A DNA stretch of 64,000 bases. Origin: Chloranthus sessilifolius (Eukaryota; Streptophyta; Magnoliopsida; Chloranthales; Chloranthaceae). Location of the stretch: NCBI GenBank assembly GCA_021018995.1, contig CM037587.1:16369366-16433365 (forward strand), given 5' to 3'. How positions within the stretch are numbered: the stretch's first letter is position 1; every line of letters begins with the position of its first letter. This document shows, piece after piece, positions 23,764 through 34,843 of this stretch. The notes beneath the pieces were generated by a model. The model was not told the origin of the DNA. It saw only the letters and a program-made list of their open reading frames with translations, and did no database searches. A program made the position numbers and the translations under genes.

Positions 23764-24166
23764 AATCCCTAGGGGGCCACCTCAAAATTACCTTCCTGTC
23801 CTCCGGGTTCGGATTGCCACATCTTCTGATATATACCTCCGATTGGGGTGATTCTTGGACCGTTGGAAAGCTGACGACCTCTACTCTTCAATGGTATAAG
23901 AGTTGGTCGCTGTAGAGGGTCGTAGTTAGTTTTGGTGTACCTCTCCTCCTTATTGCATGGGAAGGTTAGGTTAGGGTTAAAAAAAAAGGTTCTAAGGGTC
24001 GGGGTCGGTTTCTAAAGGTTTGGGATAGGTTCCTGGGGGATCTAGGGTGATTCCTAAGGGTTTAAGGTGATTCCTAAGGATTCCATATACGCCATCAAAA
24101 GCTCGAAAATGCGCCTCTCACGAAATATGTTTCGATCAGGCCTTGGGCCAAATTTGGGTGTCTACA

Positions 24167-24171
24167 GATAT
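24167..24171. repeat. Target-site duplication, right copy (GATAT)
   Basis: Matches 321-325. The outer element's protease reading resumes here as DIKSLFNLLLGRPWLYEVGA. Confidence 0.9.
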
Positions 24172-27100
24172 TAAATCCCTGTTTAATCTATTATTGGGGC
24201 GCCCGTGGCTATATGAAGTTGGAGCGACCCCCTCCACGTTGTACCAAAAGCTCAAGTTCGTGTCCGGGCATAAGATTATCACCATTATAGGTGAAGGGCA
24301 CATTGAGAAAGAAAAGGCCACCAATAGCGCTGAAAAGCCCAATGTGCTATATGTGCCGCACACAGCGGAGGACGTCGACCTCTACAGTTTCGAATACGAG
24401 GTGTCGACGATACTCTCGGAGCCCAGCAAGGGCATTGTTCCAAGAATCGGAGGGGAAATGATAGCGGCAATGGCTATGCTTCAAAAGTGGGGCTATAAAA
24501 AAGGTAGAGAACTTGGGCCTCGACTGCAAGGCAGAAAAGAGCCCGTCACAACTAAGGGTGGTCAGAAAGTCAGATTTGGGCTAGATTACAAGCCCACGAA
24601 AGAAGAAGTGCGGGAGGCTAAGGAGAATGCCCGTGCGACGACAGCTGCAAAAGCTAGGGACATCCACATAGAGGAGAAAACCCGTCCCAGACCTCACATC
24701 AGAAATTCAATTGTGAGTGTCAGGGTTATAAAGATTGACCGGAATGGGGTAACCCAATTAACGCCACATATGCCCACAATACCTGTTCACCCCACCAATC
24801 CCTACATCACCCTTCGCAGCCTGGAGATAGACTTGACCGCGTTATCCTTCTTTGAGGAATGACGGTCCATACCTGAACAAACTCTCCCTGTGGTGAATCA
24901 CCATAAAACTTTGTTAACATTTGAGGATATCATCTCTGACGAAATGGGGATCAACATGATGGAGGCTGACTCTGAAGAGTCGTATCAGTCAGCACCCTCC
25001 ATCCAAACAGGTAAAGGAGCGGCCTCTCAGGTACGCAACTAGGCATCTTTGTCCCAAACCCTGGAAGCGAGGAGTGGATTAACATTTGGCATCCGTTTAA
25101 AAAAAAAATAACCTATAAAAAGTAAGATAAGCCCTTGGCAGATAATACCTTGTATATATACAGACTCATGCTGCCAAGGGTTCGTCTCCGAAGAAAATAA
25201 AATTTTCAAAAATATTGAAAAGATACAAAGTCTAAAAATATTATTATTTAAAATTCTAAATAAAATCCCATAAAAAGATTCCTTAATTGAAATACCCGTC
25301 CCACGTAAAATCGACCCCTTTCCTATAGAAATATAAGAAGAGATAAGACTTATGAGTCTGGACGAGGATATCCCTTTGGAGGAGTTCCCCCATGAGCTCC
25401 TCGACCGATTTACCGAATTTGAGCATGGCCCTACCCCCATTGTCGAAGAAATCGAGGACGTTAATATAGGGTCTGAGGATATTTTCTGAATTACCAAAAT
25501 CGGAAAGAAGCTATCTCTCGAAAAAAGAAAAAGCATGATCGACTTCCTTCGGTCATACCAAGACGTTTTTGCCTGGTCATACGAGGACATGCCTGGTCTG
25601 AAAACCGATTTGGGAGAGCATGAGTTGTGTCTCTACCCTGATATGAAGCCGGTTAAGCAGAAGCTAAGACGTCTCCAACCCGAGTGGATGTTGAAAGTCA
25701 AGGACGAGGCTATAAAGCAGTATGACGTGGGGTTTCTCATGGTATCTAAGTACCCGTAGAGGCTAGCCAATATTGTACATGTGCCGAAGAAGGATGGAAA
25801 GGTCTACATGTGTATCAATTTTCGTAATTTGAACAGGGCGAGCCTTAAGGACGATTTCTCATTTCCGCACATCGACATCTTTGTCGATAACACTGCTAAG
25901 CACGAGATGCTTTCTTTGATAGATGGGTTCTCAGGATACAATCAGATTAAGATGGTAGAGGCAGATTGAGAGAAGGCGACATTCATCACTCATTGGGGGA
26001 CCTTTTACTATCGAGTCATGCCATTTGGGTTGATGAATACTAGTGTAATGTACCAAAGAGCTATGACTGCACTGTTTCACAATATGATGTACCGAGAAAT
26101 TGAAGTGTATGTCGATGATATGATAGCCAAGTCACCAGAGTGGGGCGATCACTTGATAAACCTTCAGAAGTTGTTTGAGAGATTGAGAAAGTACAAATTA
26201 CATCTGAATCCACAGAAGTGCGCATTTGGTGCTATGTCAGGGAAACTGTAGGGATTCATCGTCAGCAGGAGAGGAATCGAGGTCGACCCAGTCAAAGTTA
26301 AAGCTATCATAGAAATACCACCACCATCTACTGAGAAAGAAGTTAAAGGGTTCTTGGGAAGAATACAATATATCAGTCAGTTTATTGTACAACTGACTCC
26401 AATCTGCATGCCAATCTTCAAGCTACTAAGAAAGAACTCGCCCGTTGAATGGAACGACGACTATCAGGCAATGTTCAATAAAATCAAAGGCTACCTCCTT
26501 AACCCACCTGTGTTAGTATCACCTGAGCCGGGGAGACTACTCCTAATGTATCTCTCCACAATGGAAGTCTCCATGAGATGTGTCTTAGGGCAGCATGACG
26601 AGATGGGAAGAAGAGAGCAGACCATTTATTATCTGAGCAAGAAGTTTACTGATTATGAGATGCGCTATTCTCATCTGGAGAAAGCATGCCTGACTCTTGT
26701 ATGGGCTACTCAGAGGCTCCGCCATTACTTACTATCCCAAGCTGTTCTAATTTTTGCCCGAATGGACCCATTGAAATACCTGTTCGAGAAGCCGACTCCC
26801 ACTGGACGAACTGCACGATGGCAACTCCTATTGTTTGAGTTTGACATCACATATGTCACTCAGAAGTCTATCAAGGGGCAGATTCTCGCCGATCATCTTG
26901 CTGACAATCCTTTGCCAGATTATGAGCATTTGAGAACTGAGTTACCCAATAAAGATATCCTATTCATGACGAAAGACGATACAGGAGAAGCAGAAGAATC
27001 ATGGGTAATGCACTTTGATGGAGTAGCAAATGCCGAGGGTCAGGAAATTGGCGCCATTCTGATTTCACCAAAAGGATCTCACGTACTAGTCTCTATCAAA

Positions 27101-27262
27101 CTCAACTTTCCTTGCACTAACAACATAGTGGAGTACGAAGCTTGTGTCGTTGGTTTGCAGGCGGCTCTCGATCTAAATATAACTCACCTCCGAGTATTTA
27201 ACGATTCGCAGTTGATCATATACCAGACGAATGGAGATTGGAAAATAAAAGATAAGAAACTG
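24172..27262 (+). mobile_element. Outer Tat-like element: protease end, RT, RNase H and second RNase H (fossil)
   Basis: The plus-strand translation parallels the inner element: protease end with LLLGRPWLYEVGATPSTLYQ; a basic linker; RT about 25535-26260 with KDGKVYMCINFRNLNRA and YVDDMIAKS; RNase H about 26540-26930; archaeal-type RNase H about 27000-27260 with WVMHFDGVANAEGQEIGAIL. It has no integrase: LTR sequence follows. It is broken, with several interruptions, and is more diverged than the inner copy. Confidence 0.9.
24450..24545 (+). other. G-patch-like segment after the protease
   Basis: The reading MIAAMAMLQKWGYKKGRELG followed by PRLQGR resembles a G-patch (a hydrophobic residue, then GY..G..LG..LQG). 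G-patch segments downstream of the protease are known in betaretroviruses and in some plant LTR elements. A diverged counterpart should lie in the inner element near 15.7 kb. Confidence 0.5.
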
Positions 27263-27273
27263 ATAGTTGGATT

Positions 27274-27456
27274 TGGCGCGACTAATAGTTGCGCCAAGCC
27301 ATGTCTCCCCAGAAATGGCTTGGCACAACTAATAGTTGCGCTAGTTATAAAGTGGACCCCACCCGCGGGCAGCCAACTTTCAGGCACTGTTTTACTGTGC
27401 ATATGCTTGGCGCAACAAATAGTTGCGCCAGACATATGAATAGTAATATTAGTTGC
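27274..27456. repeat. Palindrome array F, in the outer LTR (3 units and a half)
   Basis: Units start at 27274, 27321 and 27408, with a right half near 27440-27456. The first spacer is 24 bp. The 64-bp gap before the third unit is close to two spacers plus a unit, as in array A. Confidence 0.88.
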
Positions 27457-27740
27457 GCTAGGCATATGAACAGTAACCCTTGATTTTTGCCTCGAATTTT
27501 ATAATTGGGGTTTTACTTGTTGACCATTTTGACATTTAGAGTGTGTTTAGCTAGTTCTGTTGACTCATTTACTATTTATGTGCAACTCCTTAAGTGGTTT
27601 AAAGCCTCACCCTATCATCCACCATTAGAACACCTCTTCACATTTTCAAAGCTCCAAAATTCCTAAGAAATCTTAGATGATCCATTACCTAATTACTAAA
27701 CCCAATTGCCCCTAAGCACCCTCCTAACCTCTTTTTTTCC

Positions 27741-27748
27741 TATAAATA
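27741..27748 (+). promoter_or_regulatory. TATA box of the outer 3' LTR
   Basis: TATAAATA in the same context as in the other two LTR copies, downstream of array F. Confidence 0.65.
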
Positions 27749-28467
27749 GAGAGGCACCCCCCTTACAAATGACTTGAAAAAATTTATAATTAAGAGATTA
27801 AGGAATCCCTTCTCTTTCTCTTCTAGTGCACAATTCCCATATAAATTTTAGAACTCTAAAAATTTCTTTAGACCTTGGCATTTCATTCAAAAGCTCTAGG
27901 TTAGAGGTGTGTTACCCCTTAGCCTTCCTTCTCTACCTCTTAGCTATCAAGTCATAGGAGTTGGAACCTCATTTCTCATCATACAAGCCTTCAAAAGCTC
28001 ATCGCAGTAAACCAACGCAAGGCTCCATAGCGGTGCAACAAGGGCCCGAGTGCTCCGGCTCTCCCCTCTATTCCTCTACCTTCTTGGTTACTCTTCTATC
28101 CTTCCATTTGTGCCGTTATGTCGTCGAATTTTCAATAGGAACAGAGGGGTACAAATAGGATTTTAATATTCCTTTGGGTAAGAGGAAGCCTTTTTCTTTT
28201 CTTTTATATTATTTTTATTTTGACCATTAGTAGAGACTGCACTAAGCGGGTTGCTTGGGTGTCTAACACCTTCCCAATCGATAACCGAAGCCCTTACCCA
28301 AGAGCCTTTGGCGTAGACCAGATTCAAAGTCATATTTGTAGTACTTTGGTGTTTATAAAAATGATCCAGATTTTTCGGGACACCAAAAGCTCGGGGTGAC
28401 GACTCTAAATATTTCATTAGAGAGTGCATCGTCGCGACGAGATCGTCAAAAATCTCACAGTTGCACA

Positions 28468-29350
28468 AAAATTTTAAGTTTGATCAAAGTTTGACTTTTT
28501 ATTTGAGTTTGACTTTTAAAACTCTGACTTATATAATTTGGTAATAAATAGTGATTACTATAGTATTAATTTTCGTAAAAGTAGAAAATATATGATCCAA
28601 ACTTAAAAACTCATTTTCAAATATACTAATGAAACAAGAGAAATCAATTTCTAATGAAAATCATTTCTCAAACACACTAATCAAACAGTGGAAAATCCAT
28701 TTCTAGAGGAAATCATTTCCCAGGAAATTAGCTAAAAAGTTGATTTAATTTCCTCTGTAGAGTTTCATTACTATCAAACAAGGCCTTAGAAAGGACCAAG
28801 AGTGTCGCTCATCAAAGTTACCAAGTCGGGATTCGGCAATAAAACATCTTGGAAAAATCCATCCGGCTAGCGAAATTTTAAAAGAAAGAATGATAACAAT
28901 TGGAAAATACAAAAATGATAATATAAAAAGTATTAGTTACAACTATGAAAATTTAAAAAAATTAGAATAAATAAATTATCTTGAAATAAATGGGAAAAAA
29001 AGAAAAAAGTTGAAAAATTTAAGGATATTCACGACAAATTATTTGTGCAACTCGTAAGTTTTGCAAATAATAGCTAATAGGTTGAATTTTATCCCTTTTT
29101 TTACAAAAATTGGGGAATTATTTTTGTTTTTTAAAAAAGTCGAGAATTTGGTGACTGTGTTGCTGATAGTGTTGAAATGGGTTATGTTGGCTGATACATT
29201 GAGCGATGAGGTTTATGTCTGAAATTGGATGAAATTTCACTGTTGTTGATAGGAAATGGTATAAGTTAGCTGAAAGATTGAACTACGGCGGGAAGGTTTA
29301 TGTCTAAAATTGAATGAAATTTTACTATGTCAGACCTGACTTTTTATGTC
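28468..29350. other. Intergenic AT-rich DNA, no gene seen
   Basis: Stop codons are frequent in all frames. I see no repeat or domain beyond short A/T runs. Confidence 0.6.
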
Positions 29351-29545
29351 AGGCTTTGCTCTAAAATGTAGTATGGTTATTTGAGTGTCACGTGGACGAG
29401 TATAAAGTCGATAGAAATGTTTTAATTATAATTATTAAAATGATTTTTATGCCCGTCTTTGCTCTAAAATGTAGTACGGCTATTTCAGTGTCACCGGCTT
29501 TGCTCTAAAATGTAGTATGGCTATTTGAGTGTGGAAGTATGAAGT
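29351..29545. repeat. Three copies of a 36-bp motif
   Basis: GCTTTGCTCTAAAATGTAGT followed by ATGGCTATTTGAGTGT occurs at about 29351, 29456 (slightly changed) and 29502. The first two are separated by about 70 bp and the last two by about 12 bp. Confidence 0.75.
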
Positions 29546-29569
29546 TGATAAGAAAACCTTAAAAAAGAG

Positions 29570-30640
29570 GTTTTTTTTGTGCAAATACTCCTCTCATGTT
29601 TTATATTTATAAAAAACCCTTTCACTTTGGATATTTATAAAAAACCTAAGAGTTTGTAATTGCATGTTTAAAACTCCACTCTAGTTAAATGCTCTGAGAC
29701 ACCCCGTTAACTTGTCTCTTCTGACCTTTTATGACAATTATGTCCTTTAATGTGCATAATATTACTGTTTGGGTCATAAAGATTTCACATGATGGATCTT
29801 CAGATCATGATCATATCATCATACGATCAACTTTTTTATTTCACATGGTACACTTCTCAAAACAGCGACCTTAATGTTTAAGTGTGTTGAGTGCCACATT
29901 ATGTTAAAACTTCTTTGAGATATGTACCACATGGTACTATCTAATGGAACGCGCAATATCTCAAGATCCCTTGTATGAAAGGTTGGGACGAAAATCTACA
30001 TAGTCTAATTCAAAGCAATCCATGTGTTTGAGTGAGATATCCAATAGGCTAGATCAGTCCTCATCCTACTATTCATACTGTTTATTGCTTTAAATCGGAT
30101 GATAGAGGTCTTTTTTCATTCCAAATCATTGCTGACATATCACTTGGCAAGATATTGATTATAAGTGGAACAAATCTTCAAAATGATCATTGTTGACATA
30201 TCAGTCGGCCATATATTGATTATTAGTGGAACAAATCTTCAAAGTGATACGATCATAGAGTACCATGTTACCCTGTGGTCATAGATGTGCTCCATGTGGA
30301 ATCAAAATATGACCGTATGACATGTGGCAATAATTTCAAGATCTTATACGTGAAAGATTGTTAATAAATCGATCTCTGTCATCTGATTCAAGGCAGTCAA
30401 CGGTGTCAAGAGTGAAACTGTTAGTTGTACCTAAAAGGTTATTTCAGACATTTAAAAACCTTAACTTGTTGAGTGAAAGTTAACCTTTCTCGTGGGTAAT
30501 ATGGCGTGACAGTTCTAGATTTTTTAAACAACAAACATTGAAAATTGGGTTTTTTTTATATTATTATTTATAAGTATGGGAAGTTAAGGAGTTTAAATGA
30601 ATTTAGAACTTGATAGGGGGTACTTGCAAAAAACCCAAAA
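29570..30640. mobile_element. Terminal-inverted-repeat element, non-autonomous, possibly MULE-like
   Basis: The left end reads GGTTTTTTTTGTGCAAATACTCC-like and the right end GGTACTTGCAAAAAACCC, which are inverted copies of one another. There is no transposase. No clean target duplication was found, so the family is uncertain. It contains the foldback at 30060-30445. Confidence 0.4.
30060..30445. mobile_element. Degenerate foldback MITE, relative of 62795-63209
   Basis: The left arm TGTTTATTGCTTTAAATCGG and the right arm ending CTGATTCAAGGCAGTCAACG are imperfect inverted copies and resemble the arms of the 62.8-kb MITE (TGACTGCTTTAAACCGAACG). A second partial arm lies at 29930-30040. A tandem duplication of about 60 bp lies at 30126-30245. 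Confidence 0.5.
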
Positions 30641-30645
30641 AATAT

Positions 30646-32289
30646 ATTTTAATTATGATTATTCAAATGAATAATTAAATTATTTATTTTCATACCATTA
30701 GACCAAAGTCTATATTTCGTAACCTAATCCTTAAGATGATATAGGCTTCATGTGAGCAGTGGGTTCTACATGGTAAGGTAAATGAGCTACATTCGAAGCA
30801 AAAGCCTATGACAATTATATCCCATTTATATATCTGTAGTCAAGGATCAAAATAGCGGTTTCATTTTCGGCTTCGGGCATGACCGAAACCAAATATTTGA
30901 AATACATTTGTGGACCAAAATTTCGGTGCAATATTTCGTTTCGGTGGGGACCGAAATATTGGAAATAAGAGAAAGGCTTTCTGGCCATTGTCACTGAGTA
31001 CGTCAATGTCGAGTGGACCAATTTCTTAGATATCTTCAAGTTTACGAGACACTTTCGGATTTGCTACCAGTTGAGCGTTAAGAGTGACCGGTCGAATCTT
31101 TTTCAAATATATTGAAATAAATAAAAGTTAATCTTGATAGTTGCATCTAATCCACAAGCATGGCTTTTTACGCAGATAAGGTTATGATGATGAATCGGGT
31201 GGTTTACTAATTGGATAAAAAAAACCAAGTTTTAGGCTTTTGATTATATCGAACTGGCTAGGCTCCCGGTTCCGGTCGAATTGGGTTGGACCGGCTAGCT
31301 GGTTGAGATCGATTTTTAAATCAATGCATTGAAGATCCAATGACATTTGATGGTAGTCTAATTTGCTTCCAACCTTACTTTACTGAGAACTTTGAAATCA
31401 CTTGAGTACTTTTCAATCAATCAAACTTCCTAGCCAGACATTATTGTCTTGTCCCATCCGTTTAGGATCGATCGTATCTAAAAGATAAGATGAAGCACAT
31501 TGAAGATGAAATTCTCTTAGAGAGGGCTCTTCATTGCTAAATGACTTTTAAAGGCATTTAACCGGTCCTAAGACTACCACAGAAATATATTGGAAATTCA
31601 ACCTTTTACGCAACAAATCTAAGCATACTTGATAAAAGATGGAGCTATCTTACCTTTTGAAATAAAACAAGTCAATGACTAACTCTTTATTAAAAGATAA
31701 CTAAAGTAGCCACAAGAAAATTTTGCCTACTACTTCAAAAGTAACAACATTTTTTCTCTCCAAAAGACCTTTTTGAAAACTGAGGAATCAAACCGGAGAA
31801 ATGGATCCTCACTAATTTCTTGAGAAATGACTTCACCTGAAAATAACATTTCCGATGTGCTGTTTGAGAAATAAGTTCCCCATGAAATCTTATTTCTATT
31901 ATTTGATTGTCTATTTGAGAAATTGACTTCCTCTAAAACTTCAAAAGGATATTTTCACCAAAACAATAAATTTAAAGGTTATTAATAGGGATATCACGAT
32001 CAAGTGCATTAGATTCGGGTCAAGAGATTGTCCAACAACAGAAGAAACAGAAATAGAGAGTCAGAACGGAAGAGTCGAAAAGAAAAAGAAGATCGTGAAA
32101 GTGATTAAGAGTGCAAATTCGAAGGATTGAAGAGTTTTCACGTCACTTTCTGCGCAATCATCGAAAAAATGATTGTCTATCAATATGTGTCGAAATTGTA
32201 TGATTCTTGTCTTGCTGGAAAGCTATTCTGATAAGCTTTCAAATAAGACCAATTTCACATTAATCGGACATTATTTAACCCTTCACAAG
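30646..32289. other. Intergenic DNA, no gene seen
   Basis: AT-rich sequence with many stops. Repeats of CGAAAT/ATTTCGGT-type words lie at 30850-30970. Nothing can be assigned to a gene. Confidence 0.55.
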
Positions 32290-32640
32290 TGACTGAGTAA
32301 TAAAAGAACGAGATTTTATTATTCAGAGCAAACTTGTCTTTTAATATTTATTTGTTTTAGGCTTTTCTGTCTTTTTTGTGGCCTACTATATAAGCTCTTT
32401 ATAACGTTGTAATAAGTAGTTGATTATTGAATGAAAATTGAGAGTTTGATTTTGTGTAAACCTTAGAAGACTTGCAAGGAGTTTTCGATCGAATGAGCGA
32501 ATTTGTCGAAACCTGAGGAGTGATTCTTCATTTCTCGTAAGACTTAGTGCAAAGACGGCGTACAACCTTGGTGTGAAGCCTCAGAACCCTTGGTGTAAAA
32601 TGTTAAATCCTATCATTCTTTTATCTTTTCTTTATCTATT
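32290..32640 (+). repeat. LTR-like remnant
   Basis: A TATA-like ACTATATAAGCTCT is followed by GAATGAAAATTGAGAG, GAGTGATTCTTC and TTGGTGTGAAGCC. The same order of words occurs on the minus strand at 49640-50010, so the two are probably old LTR scraps of one family. The boundaries are not defined. Confidence 0.3.
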
Positions 32641-33371
32641 ATCTGGTAATATCTTCCCTTGCTTTGATAAATTCCTAAATTTCAAATCTAAAAATTTAAA
32701 TATTTTGTTCTCTCTCTTTTGATTAATTAATCCCTTGAGCGTTCTGTGACGGAGCCAATACTCGAGTTTGCAGCATGACTTTGTTGCATGCGGTGGCTTA
32801 CCCGCAGACGGGTTGGTAGCGTCGAAGAAGCATACAAAGTTGATATCAAGTAGTGACTTAAGCGCAATGACTATTAAATGCCTGCGGAGATGAGGTTGCG
32901 CGATGTTGTGACAGTTCACTTTCCCAAACCTTAGAGGAGTTAAGAGACGACATTATAATTATTATTTAATGCCCTAAACTAGATCGAAACTCAAATCCTT
33001 CATCGAATTCGTTTCTCTAGATCGAGAATATCGATGCATGTGAGCATTAAAATTGAATTAACTTAATTACTTTATTGAATTCATTAAATTTATTTTATGT
33101 GTTTTGGTGATTTCGATTATTTCCATTAATCAATTAAATCCGAGGTTAATCCCAACCTTACATAATCAGGATTTAGCGTTTGTCCAGCATTAGTTGTGGA
33201 TCAATTAAGATAACTAAATATTATGAAAATTAGTAAAGTAAAGAGGAAATAGTGAAAGAGCCCTTAGTATAAAATAATGGGGAAAATTGTCTTTCAACCA
33301 AATAGGGCACAAACGTGATTTCCGCCCAATCAATGTAAGAAAATTTCATTTGTAGTCATTTCCATATTTAG
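32641..33371. other. Intergenic DNA, no gene seen
   Basis: No conserved coding frame on either strand. Simple AT-rich sequence. Confidence 0.5.
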
Positions 33372-33640
33372 TTCAGGAGCAACACTTGCAGAATAAATTT
33401 AAAATAAATCACTCATCTTTGTTAATACAAAGAGAAAGAGCATCGCTTGGGGAATAAATCTCACGCAACAAATCACTCACCTTGTTAATACAACGGGAGA
33501 AAGAGCATCACATGAGAAATAAATCTCGCACAACAAATCACTCACCTTTGTTAATACAAAGAGAGGGAGAACAACACTTGGAAAATAAATCTCACACAAC
33601 AGATCACTCACCTTTGTTAACATAATGAGAGGAAGCAAAC
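33372..33640. repeat. Tandem repeat, about 70-75-bp unit, four copies
   Basis: Units carry AACAAATCACTCACCTTTGT, then TAATACAAAGAGA and AGAGCATCACTTGGGAAATA. Copies begin near 33372, 33435, 33505 and 33575. Confidence 0.8.
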
Positions 33641-34427
33641 ATAAAGTGTAGAACCCACGACCTCATGCCCCACAAAGAGAGGGGAGGGGGGATACCAAAA
33701 CTAAGCTAATGCTCAATCAATGGGCCCACTTCAATTCTTTTGTGGCCCTTAAAGTTGCTTCAAACAAAAAGCTTGGAAATACAACTTCACTTCCACCTTG
33801 AAGTTGTATTTCCGAGCTACCAAACACAAATTAAGATGAAAAAGGATGAATACATAATTTTCCCATTATTGTCGTGCTCCTATAAGGAACACCACACCTG
33901 CAGGTACCACGGGTTCGATTCCAGTTCAGTGATGACCCGTCGCAATGGCGCCCCTGCTCAAGAATAATATGTGATGAAAACTTTCTTCTACTCTAGGTAT
34001 GCACCTACTGCTGTCATCTCAAACTAAACCCAAAAAATTTGAATGGGATAGATGCATAAAATACAAGGGGGGGTTACAATTAATCTAGATTTGATTACAT
34101 AGTCAACACACCTCACCTCATGAAGTACAAAAATAAGCCATATTTTTTAAAGATACATGAAAAGTGCGTTCAACTTGTGCCTCACTAATACTGCAAAGAA
34201 GGAAAAAGGTTAAAGACTCACCTATGCAACGTATTTATAACAGCAATCCATCAGTCGGCGAACTTTTTCAATGTTAGGACCATCGCCGACCAATTCTTTT
34301 TCCGAAACGTCACATCTCGTGTTGTTCCACTGATCTAGAATATGAAAGATCCTGCTAAGCTATTGCAAGAGTTAAAGGAAACACAAGAATTTATAACAGT
34401 AGGTCAATTGATACGTGTAAAGACTCG

Positions 34428-34570
34428 GGTCCCAACAACCCACTTGATAGCTCGAGTGGTATAAGTCTTTGCTTTCCCTCCTTTGAGGTCAAGGGTTCAA
34501 TTCCCTTTAGCATCCTTCATAAAGGGTTGGCCGTGTAGCTCAGCTAATCCATAAAAATGTAAAAAAATAA
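34428..34570 (+). mobile_element. tRNA-derived SINE with 9-bp target duplication
   Basis: A box A-like GATAGCTCGAGTGGTATAAG and a box B-like AAGGGTTCAATTCCC are about 40 bp apart, with an A-rich 3' end. AAAGACTCG occurs on both sides (34419-34427 and 34571-34579), a typical LINE-driven insertion footprint. Confidence 0.75.
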
Positions 34571-34843
34571 AAAGACTCGTGGCAGGATCATTTGAAAGTC
34601 AAAGTATACCCTAACTTTTTGCAGTAATTTTTTTATAAGTTGAAACCATAGTCCAGGAAAGAAATTTGCATTGTCATCGTTAAGATCACTTTAACAAAAA
34701 TTAATTGATATAAATACACTACAGAATACCCGATAATGATGGAATAAACCCCCGTTTCTGAGAAGGGAACATTCTGAGAACTTGATCCAATAATCGATAT
34801 CAATGGAACAACACCCCCATCATGGAGTATGCATTTATACTAT

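Larger units (their letters stand above)
326..24166 (-). mobile_element. Inner Tat/Ogre-like Ty3/gypsy LTR retrotransposon, 23.8 kb, fossil
   Basis: The element has both LTRs, a 5-bp duplication on each side, a primer-binding site just inside the right LTR and a purine tract just inside the left LTR, so it reads right to left. Order in reading direction: 5' LTR (22652-24166), leader, gag, proline-rich linker and protease, RT, RNase H, archaeal-type RNase H, integrase, a 9-kb spacer with antisense plant-mobile-domain-like genes, 3' LTR (326-1976). The dual RNase H, the size and the extra antisense genes are hallmarks of the Tat lineage. It is structurally nearly complete, but the coding part is broken, with about ten interruptions. 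A hand count over about 700 bp of the two LTRs gives roughly 6% difference, mostly transitions, so insertion was probably a few million years ago at usual plant rates. Confidence 0.92.
22652..24166 (-). repeat. 5' LTR of the inner element (1515 bp)
   Basis: It matches 326-1976. On the minus strand it starts TGTAGACACCC at 24166 and ends GGTTGCACA at 22652. It holds three palindrome units and a TATA box. Confidence 0.93.
27263..28467 (+). repeat. 3' LTR part of the outer element
   Basis: This is the reverse complement of the 22652-24166 LTR from the palindrome array to the LTR end. The last bases, CAGTTGCACA, end at 28467 and correspond to the GGTTGCACA end of the inner LTRs. The TGTAGACACC start is not present. 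AT-rich non-element DNA follows. Confidence 0.88.

Noticed and set aside
326-24166. Reading the inner element as a plus-strand element with PMD genes as its own main ORFs
   Set aside because: The primer site, purine tract, LTR start TGTAGACACC and all gag-pol domains are on the minus strand.
33890-33965. A SINE or tRNA relic around GGGTTCGATTCCAG
   Set aside because: Only a box-B-like word is clear. There is no box A at the right distance and no A-rich end or duplication.
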